From Myxococcales bacterium (lineage in GTDB: Bacteria; Myxococcota_A; UBA9042; PHBI01; JAAZYN01), in assembly GCA_014239625.1 (NCBI GenBank), contig JAAZYN010000295.1:1-5543 (forward strand): a DNA stretch of 5,543 nucleotides, given 5' to 3'. Position numbers and translations under genes: made by a program. The notes below the pieces were generated by a model that ran no database searches, was not told the DNA's origin, and saw only the letters and a list, made by a program, of their open reading frames with translations. The first letter of the stretch is position 1; every line of letters starts with the position of its first letter. Below, one piece after another: positions 1 through 5,543 of this stretch.

Positions 1-116
1 TTGATGCAGTGCTCCCGTGCGGGCTCATCGTCCTGGCGGGCGATGGCGCTGCCTGCGACGGCGAGGGCCAGGGGAGCGGTGAGGAGCGAGCGTCTGCTGA
101 GGTTGTTTGGGGTCAT
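1..116 (-). CDS. N-terminus of a Tat-exported protein, truncated by the window edge
   Basis: The ATG at 116-114 opens a frame that stays open to the left edge (38 full codons). The translation begins MTPNNLSRRSLLTAPLALAV, followed by an Ala/Gly-rich stretch and an A-I-A site at residues 24-26, then RQDDEPAREHCI. This is a textbook twin-arginine signal peptide: polar n-region, S7-R8-R9-x-L11-L12 motif, hydrophobic h-region about residues 11-25, AxA-type cleavage site. An AAGGAG Shine-Dalgarno lies 7 bases upstream of the ATG and fixes the start. The mature protein should be folded in the cytoplasm and exported by the Tat system. It is transcribed divergently from the large gene at 237. The mature domain is outside the window, so function is unknown. 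Planctomycete DUF1501 proteins often begin with a Tat signal followed soon by a similar short hydrophobic-strand entry, but that identification is only a guess. Confidence 0.82.
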   Translation of the reverse strand, partial: MTPNNLSRRSLLTAPLALAVAGSAIARQDDEPAREHCI

Positions 117-123
117 CTGATAT

Positions 124-129
124 CTCCTT
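124..129 (-). promoter_or_regulatory. Strong Shine-Dalgarno site for the leftward Tat-signal gene
   Basis: On the minus strand the sequence reads AAGGAG, then ATATCAG, then ATG. The core matches the anti-Shine-Dalgarno consensus, and the 7-base spacing is optimal. This site decides the start of the left-edge gene. Confidence 0.78.
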
Positions 130-185
130 GGTTGGGTCGTGGTCCTAGTCTGCACGAAGGGGACACCTCCCGGCCAGATGGCAAC

Positions 186-194
186 TGCTACGAT
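186..194 (+). promoter_or_regulatory. Possible extended -10 promoter element for the rightward gene
   Basis: TGCTACGAT fits the TGnTATAAT pattern at the TG and at four of the six -10 positions. It would start transcription near position 201 and give a leader of about 35 bases. The -35 region (about 166-171, CCTCCC) does not match TTGACA. Sigma-factor preferences of the host are unknown, so this is a candidate only. Confidence 0.18.
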
Positions 195-236
195 AGGCGT
201 GTGCACGTGCTCCGCCGCGCGGCCTGCACCTGAGCC

Positions 237-3200
237 ATGTGGACCGTCGCCCTCACACTCGCTGCCCTCGCCGCGCCCCAGGAGCCCTTCGGACCTTTCG
301 ATCCCTACCATCCTGGCCCGGGATCGCCGCGCCTGACCACGCCCCAGTGGGTCGGCGAAGAGGGGGTGGAGGCCGTGGTCGTCCTGTCGATCGACGACAT
401 GCGGGCGCCCGAACCCTACGACCGCTACCTGTACCTGATCCTCAACCGGCTCGAAGCCATCGACGATCGCGCGCCGGTCAGCATCTTCGTCAACGGGCTC
501 GAGCCGGGGCACCCCACCCTCCAGACCTGGCTCGGCCGAGGGCTCTCCCTCGAGGTCCACACCACCGACCATCCCTGCCCCCTGCTCCAGGGCGGCGACC
601 TCTCCCGCGCGCGCTCGACGGTGGAGCGCTGCATCGACCTTTTGAACGAGGTGCCGGGCAGCAGCCCGGTCGCCTATCGCATGCCCTGCTGCGACTCGAT
701 CAATTCGGTCAGCCCGCGCTTCTTCGCGGAGATCTTTGAGGGGCACACCGAGGCGGGAAACCACCTCACCATCGACTCCTCGGTCTTCAACGTGTTCGGG
801 GACGAGCGCTTCCGGCAGCACCTGCCCGCCGACCGCTCCTTCGTTAACACGATCGAGGACTACCCCTATCCCTACGTGATCGGCAAGGCCTGCTGGGAGC
901 TGCCCTGCGCGGTGCCGAGTGACTGGGAGGCCCAGCACCTGCGCGGGCCCAACCACCCCGAGACCGTCGCCGACATGAAGGCCGCCCTCGATTGCTGCGT
1001 CGAGGCCAAGGGGGTCTTCACCCTGGTCTTCCATCCCCACAACTGGATCCAGGCCCGGCAGGTCGTCGAGCTGATCGATCACGCAGACCAGACCTACGGC
1101 CGGCGCGTGAAGTTCCTGAACTTCCGCGAGGTCCAGGAGCGCCTGGACGCGACCGTCGGCAGCCTGCGTCTGGCGGATGGGAGCCCCAGCGGCGCGCGGC
1201 TCCTCGACCTGGACGGGGACGGCCTCCACGACGTGGTCGGGCCCGGCCGGACCCGGCGCTGGACGGGAGCGGGATGGGAGGACGGTCCCTTCCCCGGTAC
1301 CGGCCCCCTCGCCTTCGGCGTCGGCCCCGAGGGGGAGGCGCGGGCCCTGGGACCCGCGGGCTCCTGGCGCTTCTTGGACGGAGGATGGACGGAGTGCCCC
1401 GAGGTCGCGGCCGAGGACGCGCTCCTCTTCGACCTGGACGGGGACGGGATCAGCGAGCTCCTGCGCGGTGACGATGTACTGCGTGCCCGGGACGACGGCG
1501 GCTGGGAGCCCCTGGGCTTTGCGCTTCCCGTCGCGCTGCACGACGACGAGGGCCGGGACGCCGGGGTGCGCCTGGTCGACCTCGACGGGGACGGCCTGAT
1601 GGACCTGGTCGCCTCCAGCGAGCGCGGCGCGTCGGTACACCGCCTCCTGTCCATGGAGCGGGGCTGGACCGAGGGCGGCGCCACCAGCCTCCCGCCCATC
1701 ACGGTCGAGGGCCGCGAGCGCGGCGCCTGGGCGCACTCGGGGCACCTTTGGTGGCAGAACGAGGACACGGCGCACCTGCCCAACCACGTGGACCGGCGCT
1801 CCTTCGGCGAGCTGCTCGCCGCCCTACCGCCCACACCGCTGTCCCCCGAGGAGTCCCTGCGCGCGCTCGAGGTGAGCGGACCCTGCCGGGTCGAGCTGGC
1901 CGCGGCCGAGCCCCTGGTGCGTGACCCGATCGCCTTCGACTGGGACGCCGCCGGCCACCTGTATGTGGTGGAGATGGGGGACTACCCCCTCGGCTCGGAG
2001 GCGGGCGGTCGCGTGCGTCGGCTGGTCGACCGTGACGGGGACTGGCGCTACGACGAGGCGACGACCTTCCTGGACGGGCTCGCCTTCCCGACCGGCGTGG
2101 CGCCCTGGCGCGACGGCGTGCTGGTCACCTGCGCCCCCGACATCCTCTTCGCCCGTGACACCTCCGGTGATGGAGTCGCGGATGAGGTGAGCGTGCTGGT
2201 CACCGGCTTCGGAGAGGGCAACCAGCAGCACCGTGTGAACGGGCTGTGGTGGGGACTCGACAATGCCTACCACGGGGCGAACGGAGACAGCGGTGGGGCG
2301 GTCGGGCCGCCGGGTGCCGGCACTCTCGTCGATCTCTCTGGCCTGGATTTTGCGCTCTATCCGGACGAGGCTCGGGTCGTCGCTGAGGCGGGCCAGACCC
2401 AGTTCGGCAAGACCCGGGACGACTGGGGCAACTGGTTTGGCGGCAACAACTACGAACCGGCGTGGCACTTCCCCCTCGCGTCGCGCTATCTGGCACGTGC
2501 GCCCCACGTGGTGCCACCGCCTTCACACCTGTCGGTGATCCCCGGTGGACAGGAGGTCTTCCCGCGCGCTCCGGTACCTGCGCGCTTCAACGACCCGGGA
2601 GCCGCCCGCCGCTTCACCTCGGCCTGCAGCCCCACCATCTACCGGGGCGAGGTGCTGCCCCTGGCCGGTGACCTCCTGGTGTGCGAGCCGGTCCACGGCC
2701 TCGTCCATCGCAGGCACCTCACCTCCCAGGGCCTGTCCTTCATGGGCGAGCGCACCGGGGCCGGTGCCGAGTTCCTGGCCTCGACCGACCCGACCTTCCG
2801 CCCGACGATGGTGCGTACCGGCCCGGACGGAGCGCTCTGGGTCGCCGACATGTCCCGGGCGGTGATCGAGCACCCCGAGTGGATCCCCGACGACTGGGAG
2901 GAGCGCCTGGACCTGCGGGAGGGTCACGACCGCGGACGCCTCTACAGGATCGTTCACGCCGTCGTGCAGCACCCAACGCGCTTCCCCTCCCTGGGTTCCT
3001 CGACGGACGCGGAGCTGGTGCGCGCCCTCAAGAGCGGCAACGGCTGGGTGCGTGACTGTGCCCAGCGCCTGCTCGTCGAGCGTGGCGCACCGGTTGCGGG
3101 TCTCCTCACGGAACTCCTGCGCGTCGGGTCGCGGCCAACGGCGCGCCTGCACGCCCTGTGCACCCTCGCCGGACTGGGCGAGCTGCGCGAGGAAGACGTC

Positions 3201-4937
3201 GAGGCTGCCCTCGCCGATCCACACCCGGGCGTTCGCCGCCACGCTGTGCGTCTGGCCGAACCCTTCGCGAGTGCATTGCTCGATGCGCTGGCCCCCCTCG
3301 CGAGGGACCCCGACGCCCGGGTACGGCTGCAACTGGCCTGCAGCCTTGGAGCCTGCCGCGACCCGCGTGCGGGGGGGCTGCTCACGGAGCTGCTGATAAG
3401 AGATGGCGCGGATGCCCATGCGCGTGCGGCGGCCCTGTCCTCATTCCGCGCCGAGCACCTGTCCGAGGCTCTTGCCGCCGCGGCCGACGAGGGGCTGCGC
3501 AGGGAGCTCCTCCTGATCGCGGCGAGGCTCGAGGGTGCCGATCCCATGGCCCTGCTCCTTGCGTGCAAGGTCCCCGTCGTGGAGAGCGTCCGTCACCTGG
3601 GTGCGCTTCTGACCCTTCGTCCGGATCTCGATCCCGACGATGCGGCCGACATGATCCACATCGTGAGCGACCCGTCCTCAGATGGCATCGAGCTCGACGT
3701 GCGCCTCAGGATCCTGGCCTGGGCGGGCCACCCGGTCACGAACGCGCGCCTGGTCGAGCTGGTCGAGATCGGCGCACCGGCCTCCCTCCTTGCGGAGCGG
3801 GACGACCCCGAGGTCGCACGGCTGTTCATCGAGCGCTGGCGCGGCATCACCCCGGCGCGCCGCAAGGAGGTGCTGGACGTGCTCCTGTCCCGCCGCTCCT
3901 TCACCGACCAGGTCGTGGTCGCCCTGGAGGACGGTCACCTGCGCCCGAGCGACCTGGGTGCCACCCAGGCGGGCCTGCTTGTCGAGCACGCGAGCGAGGC
4001 CCTGCGCCCCAGGGCACGTGCAGCCCTGCAGCACACCGCGACGGATCGCGCGGAGGTGGTGCAGACCCTGGGCCTGAGGGTTGCCGAGGCCAGCGGTGAA
4101 ATCCTGCGCGGCCGTGAGGTCTTCCGCACCACCTGCGTTCGCTGCCACCGCCTCGACGGCGAGGGGGTGGCGGTCGGGCCGGACCTGCGCGCCCTCTCCG
4201 ACCGCTCGACCCAGGCCCTGCTGGTCGCCATCCTCGACCCCAACCGGGCCATCGAGGCGCGCTACCTGGGCTACACGGCCCTGACCCACGATGGGCGACT
4301 CTTCAGCGGGGTGGTCGCGGAGGAGACCGAGACCAGCGTCACCCTGCGCGGGGCGGGGGTGGACGAGGTGCTCCTGCGTGCCGACCTGGAGGGCATCGCG
4401 AGCACCGGTCTGTCCCAGATGCCGGAGGGGCTCGAGGCCGAGCTCGGTGTCCAGGACCTGGCGGACCTCCTCGCTTATCTGCAGGGAGAGGGGATCACGC
4501 CCCGCACTCTGTCGGGGACCGAGCCACGGGTGGTGGTCCCGGGCGAGGGCGGCGAGCTCATCCTGGCGGCTACCTACTGCGAGGTCTTCGGGCCGAACCT
4601 GACCTTCGAGGCGCGCCACGGCAACCTGGGTTTTTGGAGCGGGACCGACGACCTGGCGGTCTGGTCCATCGAGCTTGGAGAGGGCGGCACCTTTGAGGTC
4701 GAGGTTGAGCAGGCCTCCCCGGACAACCCCGGGCCCAACGTTCTGGTGCTGGGGGCCGCGGGCCAGGAGCTGGCCTGGACGGTCGAGCCCACGGGCAGCT
4801 GGGACAGCTACCAGCGCGTCCCGGTCGGCCGGCTCCAGCTTCCTGCGGGACGCACGCTCCTCACCGCCCGGGCCGCGGAGGGCCTGCGCGGCTATCTGCT
4901 GGATCTGCGCGGGGTCAGGCTCCGGCCGGTGGACTGA
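237..4937 (+). CDS. Giant exported multidomain protein: NodB-like deacetylase, VCBS, PVC dehydrogenase propeller, HEAT, CxxCH cytochrome c, CBM-like tail
   Basis: This encodes 1566 residues. ATG 237 is the most upstream start possible, because TGA 231-233 is in frame. The next Met (residue 55) would remove a catalytic motif. There is no clear Shine-Dalgarno. Residues 1-15 (MWTVALTLAALAAPQ) look like a short signal peptide without a basic n-region; haem attachment to CxxCH also requires export. Domains in order: NodB-like fold about 44-305; VCBS/FG-GAP-like region about 318-480; linker about 485-545; propeller of the PVC membrane-bound dehydrogenase/L-sorbosone dehydrogenase-like family about 546-906; HEAT-like repeats about 922-1100 with further helical sequence to about 1280; mono-haem cytochrome c about 1285-1419; beta-sandwich about 1436-1565. 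The propeller-HEAT-haem core is a known planctomycete architecture with little biochemistry. A plausible role is periplasmic or surface sugar/polysaccharide modification coupled to electron transfer; the substrate and PQQ use are not shown. Such fusions are often annotated 'PVC-type heme-binding CxxCH protein'. Coding is certain, domain calls good, function open. Confidence 0.97.
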   Translation: MWTVALTLAALAAPQEPFGPFDPYHPGPGSPRLTTPQWVGEEGVEAVVVLSIDDMRAPEPYDRYLYLILNRLEAIDDRAPVSIFVNGLEPGHPTLQTWLGRGLSLEVHTTDHPCPLLQGGDLSRARSTVERCIDLLNEVPGSSPVAYRMPCCDSINSVSPRFFAEIFEGHTEAGNHLTIDSSVFNVFGDERFRQHLPADRSFVNTIEDYPYPYVIGKACWELPCAVPSDWEAQHLRGPNHPETVADMKAALDCCVEAKGVFTLVFHPHNWIQARQVVELIDHADQTYGRRVKFLNFREVQERLDATVGSLRLADGSPSGARLLDLDGDGLHDVVGPGRTRRWTGAGWEDGPFPGTGPLAFGVGPEGEARALGPAGSWRFLDGGWTECPEVAAEDALLFDLDGDGISELLRGDDVLRARDDGGWEPLGFALPVALHDDEGRDAGVRLVDLDGDGLMDLVASSERGASVHRLLSMERGWTEGGATSLPPITVEGRERGAWAHSGHLWWQNEDTAHLPNHVDRRSFGELLAALPPTPLSPEESLRALEVSGPCRVELAAAEPLVRDPIAFDWDAAGHLYVVEMGDYPLGSEAGGRVRRLVDRDGDWRYDEATTFLDGLAFPTGVAPWRDGVLVTCAPDILFARDTSGDGVADEVSVLVTGFGEGNQQHRVNGLWWGLDNAYHGANGDSGGAVGPPGAGTLVDLSGLDFALYPDEARVVAEAGQTQFGKTRDDWGNWFGGNNYEPAWHFPLASRYLARAPHVVPPPSHLSVIPGGQEVFPRAPVPARFNDPGAARRFTSACSPTIYRGEVLPLAGDLLVCEPVHGLVHRRHLTSQGLSFMGERTGAGAEFLASTDPTFRPTMVRTGPDGALWVADMSRAVIEHPEWIPDDWEERLDLREGHDRGRLYRIVHAVVQHPTRFPSLGSSTDAELVRALKSGNGWVRDCAQRLLVERGAPVAGLLTELLRVGSRPTARLHALCTLAGLGELREEDVEAALADPHPGVRRHAVRLAEPFASALLDALAPLARDPDARVRLQLACSLGACRDPRAGGLLTELLIRDGADAHARAAALSSFRAEHLSEALAAAADEGLRRELLLIAARLEGADPMALLLACKVPVVESVRHLGALLTLRPDLDPDDAADMIHIVSDPSSDGIELDVRLRILAWAGHPVTNARLVELVEIGAPASLLAERDDPEVARLFIERWRGITPARRKEVLDVLLSRRSFTDQVVVALEDGHLRPSDLGATQAGLLVEHASEALRPRARAALQHTATDRAEVVQTLGLRVAEASGEILRGREVFRTTCVRCHRLDGEGVAVGPDLRALSDRSTQALLVAILDPNRAIEARYLGYTALTHDGRLFSGVVAEETETSVTLRGAGVDEVLLRADLEGIASTGLSQMPEGLEAELGVQDLADLLAYLQGEGITPRTLSGTEPRVVVPGEGGELILAATYCEVFGPNLTFEARHGNLGFWSGTDDLAVWSIELGEGGTFEVEVEQASPDNPGPNVLVLGAAGQELAWTVEPTGSWDSYQRVPVGRLQLPAGRTLLTARAAEGLRGYLLDLRGVRLRPVD
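366..1151 (+). other. NodB/polysaccharide-deacetylase-like domain of the giant protein (residues about 44-305)
   Basis: After a predicted strand (EAVVVL) comes S-I-D53-D54, the motif-1 aspartate pair of carbohydrate esterase family 4. H108-T-T-D-H112-P matches the metal-binding HxxxH motif 2, R148-M-P150 matches the R-x-P motif 3, and F-H266-P-H268 near the end fits the late catalytic-histidine motif. The Asp-His-His metal triad (D54, H108, H112) is therefore present and an active hydrolase is plausible. Family members remove N- or O-acetyl groups from chitin, peptidoglycan or acetylated polysaccharides. The domain holds eight cysteines (114, 132, 151, 152, 219, 224, 253, 254), including two adjacent pairs, which is high for this fold and suggests disulphides in an exported protein. 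The substrate cannot be inferred. Confidence 0.85.
1188..1676 (+). repeat. VCBS/FG-GAP-like repeats with calcium-type loops (residues about 318-480)
   Basis: Three copies of a DLDGDG loop occur at residues 324-329, 399-404 and 448-453, each preceded by hydrophobic residues and followed by a hydrophobic strand with an acidic residue (HDVV, SELL, MDLV). Between and after them a Gly-Trp turn recurs at 346-347, 383-384, 422-423 and 476-477. This alternation is the integrin-like/VCBS propeller-blade pattern, whose DxDxDG loops bind calcium. About three to four blades are visible, fewer than the seven of a complete propeller. The role is probably structural or adhesive. Confidence 0.8.
1872..2954 (+). 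other. PVC-type membrane-bound dehydrogenase beta-propeller (residues about 546-906)
   Basis: The entry VELAAAEPLVRDPIAFDWD followed by LYVVEMGDYPLG is the hallmark N-terminus of the Pirellula/Verrucomicrobium dehydrogenase-like domain. Other family-like blocks are FPTGVAPW (617-624), HRVNGLWWGLDNAYHGANGD (665-684), DDWGNWFGGNNYEPAWH (728-744), SACSPTIYRGEVLP (795-808) and the closing GHDRGRLYRI (896-905). Two acidic loops, DRDGDWRYDE (598-607) and DTSGDGVADE (641-650), resemble calcium loops. Relatives share the fold of soluble PQQ glucose dehydrogenase and L-sorbosone dehydrogenase; enzymatic activity of this branch is largely unproven. Confidence 0.88.
3000..3536 (+). repeat. HEAT-like alpha-helical repeats (residues about 922-1100)
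   Basis: Repeating helix pairs carry the D-P-x-x-x-V-R/A-R signature of HEAT units: GNGWVRDCAQRLL (935-947), DPHPGVRRHAVRLA (994-1007), DPDARVRLQLACSLG (1024-1038) and a weaker copy at DGADAHARAAALSS (1056-1069). They sit between the propeller and the haem domain, as in other PVC CxxCH proteins, and probably act as a scaffold or protein-docking surface. Residues about 1100-1280 continue as Leu/Ala/Arg-rich helical sequence with more degenerate units. Confidence 0.82.
4089..4493 (+). other. PVC-type mono-haem cytochrome c domain (residues about 1285-1419)
   Basis: GREVFRTTCVRCHRLDGEG carries the haem c site C1300-V-R-C1303-H1304, followed by VGPDL, an ILDPNRAIE helix, and a DGRLFSGVV strand pair. 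S-Q-M1395-P-E-G-L supplies the likely distal methionine ligand, and the domain ends in LADLLAYL. This order matches the planctomycete CxxCH haem domain. It would be loaded outside the cytoplasm by cytochrome c maturation and could pass electrons from the propeller to a respiratory acceptor. Confidence 0.93.
4542..4931 (+). other. C-terminal beta-sandwich, possibly carbohydrate-binding (residues about 1436-1565)
   Basis: After the haem domain the sequence changes to alternating hydrophobic strands: ELILAATYCEV, GFWSGTDDLAVWSIEL, GTFEVEVEQA, NVLVLGAAGQEL, TGSWDSYQRVPVGRLQLPAG and GYLLDLRGVRLRPV. The W-D-x-Y...VG...L..G...L and closing LDL..V.L.P pattern resembles CBM6/CBM35-like galactose-binding folds appended to planctomycete hydrolases. 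The fold is supported by pattern only, and ligand binding is inferred. Confidence 0.6.
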
Positions 4938-4964
4938 GGCTCTCCGCACCGCGACGCGAAGCCC

Positions 4965-4992
4965 CCCGGGCCAGACGGACTAGGCCTTCGGG
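4965..4992. terminator. Possible weak bidirectional hairpin between convergent genes
   Basis: CCCGGGCC at 4965-4972 can pair with GGCC at 4983-4986 and CGGG at 4989-4992, leaving a 10-base loop and a 2-base bulge. It lies where two genes converge and overlaps the last codons of the minus-strand gene. There is no T-tract on either side, so it would not be a canonical intrinsic terminator. The rest of the 42-base gap (4938-4979) shows nothing recognisable. Confidence 0.2.
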
Positions 4993-5543
4993 TGCATCAA
5001 CTCGGTGACGATCCGAAACGTCAGGCCCCAGATGCATCGCTCCTCGAAGTTCCAGCACGGCAGGTGGACCATGGCGCCATCTTTCTTCTCGTAGGGGAAG
5101 TGCCCGTCGAGTTCGCCGCTGCGGATCTGGGCGAGGGGCAGCCAAAACGTCTCCGTCGCCTCGGGCCCGGGCGCGGTCGGCGGCTGCTCGGACAATAGAT
5201 GCACGAAGGGGACGATCGTCGTGTCCATGAAGCCGCCGCGTGAACGCGCCTGGATGGGGGGCAGGAGGCCCAACTCCTCCGTCTCGCACGGCCCCTCGGC
5301 ACCGAGATCCAGGCCCACCTCTTCGAGGGTTTCGCGTCGCGCCGTCACGGACAGGCTGGGATCCTCGGGCTCCTCGCGTCCTCCGGGCAGGCTGATCTGG
5401 CCGGACCAGGGATCTTTGGGGTGCTCGACCCGGCGCATCATCAGTATGGACAGTTCGCCTGCATCTGGCGCGAGGCACAGAGCCACTGCGGCACGCGAAT
5501 GATGCTCGGGAATCTGGTCGGCGACCTCGTCCCAGGTCACCAA
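4980..5543 (-). CDS. Nudix hydrolase, CoA pyrophosphatase-like; 5' end at window edge
   Basis: The frame ends with TAG at 4982-4980 and is open at the right edge, giving 187 visible codons. TTG (5543-5541) and GTG (5540-5538) are possible starts, but the true start may lie outside. Numbered from the first visible codon, ILMMRR (33-38) and DPWSGQISLPGG (44-55) match the motif preceding the Nudix box in the CoA pyrophosphatase (UPF0035/NudL, NUDT7) subgroup. The box follows with R70-E71-T-L-E74-E75-V-G77-L. Its spacing from the GG is slightly longer than the classical box, as in that subgroup. C-terminal IWGLTFRIV is also typical. These cytoplasmic, Mg/Mn-dependent enzymes split CoA or related nucleotide diphosphates, for example CoA to phosphopantetheine plus 3',5'-ADP. 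Length is near the family's usual size. Other diphosphate substrates are possible. The gene is convergent with the giant gene and probably unrelated to it. Confidence 0.92.
   Translation of the reverse strand: MVTWDEVADQIPEHHSRAAVALCLAPDAGELSILMMRRVEHPKDPWSGQISLPGGREEPEDPSLSVTARRETLEEVGLDLGAEGPCETEELGLLPPIQARSRGGFMDTTIVPFVHLLSEQPPTAPGPEATETFWLPLAQIRSGELDGHFPYEKKDGAMVHLPCWNFEERCIWGLTFRIVTELMHPKA

Larger units (their letters stand above)
117..236. other. Divergent intergenic control region
   Basis: These 120 bases separate two divergent genes and should hold promoters for both. On the plus strand, TGCTACGAT at 186-194 resembles an extended -10 element (TGn followed by a 4/6 match to TATAAT), about 43 bases before the ATG. 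No convincing -35 was found, so this is weak. Nearer the plus-strand start there are GC-rich palindromes: GCACGTGC at 203-210 and GCCGCGCGGC at 214-223, flanked by GTGCA (201-205) and TGCAC (225-229), which could pair as a leader hairpin. An in-frame TGA at 231-233 blocks any upstream extension of the rightward gene. Confidence 0.5.

Noticed and set aside
117..129. AAGGAGATATC before the left gene resembles ribosome binding sites used in cloning vectors
   Set aside because: The match is short and is what any optimal Shine-Dalgarno followed by an A/T-rich spacer looks like. The flanks are native-looking and no other vector sequence is present.
9..336. Two small plus-strand frames (9-233 and 139-336) upstream of and overlapping the giant gene
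   Set aside because: The first is antisense to the Tat-signal gene and crosses its ribosome binding site; the second runs into the giant gene out of frame. Neither has a plausible ribosome binding site or protein-like composition.
687..1001. Adjacent cysteine pairs in the deacetylase domain as possible extra haem sites
   Set aside because: Neither pair fits CxxCH. The only such motif in the protein is C1300-C1303-H1304.
3295..3306. Perfect 12-base palindrome CCCTCGCGAGGG
   Set aside because: It lies inside the HEAT-repeat coding region, where Leu-Ala-Arg codons (CTC GCG AGG) produce it naturally. It has no partner sites or regulatory context.
3678..4949. Long minus-strand open frame (423 codons) antisense to the 3' half of the giant gene; a similar one at 2523-3419 and one at 1094-1834
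   Set aside because: In GC-rich genes, stops are rare on the opposite strand. The translations are Arg/Gly/Gln-rich, show no recognisable domain, and overlap a frame with clear HEAT and haem motifs.
151..5213. Exact 14-base direct match TGCACGAAGGGGAC at 151-164 and 5200-5213
   Set aside because: One copy is intergenic and the other lies inside the Nudix coding sequence. The flanks do not match and no third copy was seen, so chance in a GC-rich window is the simplest explanation.

Overview
The window is strongly GC-rich with tightly packed genes. It looks like chromosomal DNA from a member of the Planctomycetota or a close relative in the PVC group. The main reason is a 1566-residue exported protein. 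It joins the Pirellula/Verrucomicrobium-type 'membrane-bound dehydrogenase' beta-propeller to HEAT repeats and a PVC-type CxxCH cytochrome c domain, a combination typical of that phylum. The taxonomic call is inferred from domain content; no rRNA or other marker is present.

Layout. Positions 1-116 (minus strand) hold the first 38 codons of a gene that runs off the left edge. It starts with a clear twin-arginine (Tat) signal peptide and has a strong ribosome binding site. Positions 117-236 are a divergent intergenic region serving this gene and the next. Positions 237-4937 (plus strand) are one giant gene. In order it encodes a short signal peptide, a NodB/polysaccharide-deacetylase-like domain, a VCBS/FG-GAP-like region with three DLDGDG calcium-type loops, the PVC dehydrogenase-like beta-propeller, HEAT-like helical repeats, a mono-haem cytochrome c domain, and a C-terminal beta-sandwich resembling a carbohydrate-binding module. 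After a 42-base gap with a possible weak hairpin comes a convergent minus-strand gene (4980-5543, open at the right edge). It encodes a Nudix hydrolase of the coenzyme A pyrophosphatase type.

How the genes fit together. The large protein and the Tat-exported protein are both predicted to act outside the cytoplasm and share one short divergent control region, so they may be functionally linked. The large protein reads as a modular carbohydrate-active and redox machine: deacetylase-like head, possible sugar oxidase/dehydrogenase propeller, haem as electron outlet, and a possible glycan-binding tail. This is inferred from domain identities; no substrate can be read from sequence. The Nudix gene is cytoplasmic housekeeping or nucleotide clean-up and probably unrelated. 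I saw no mobile element, CRISPR array, tRNA or rRNA.
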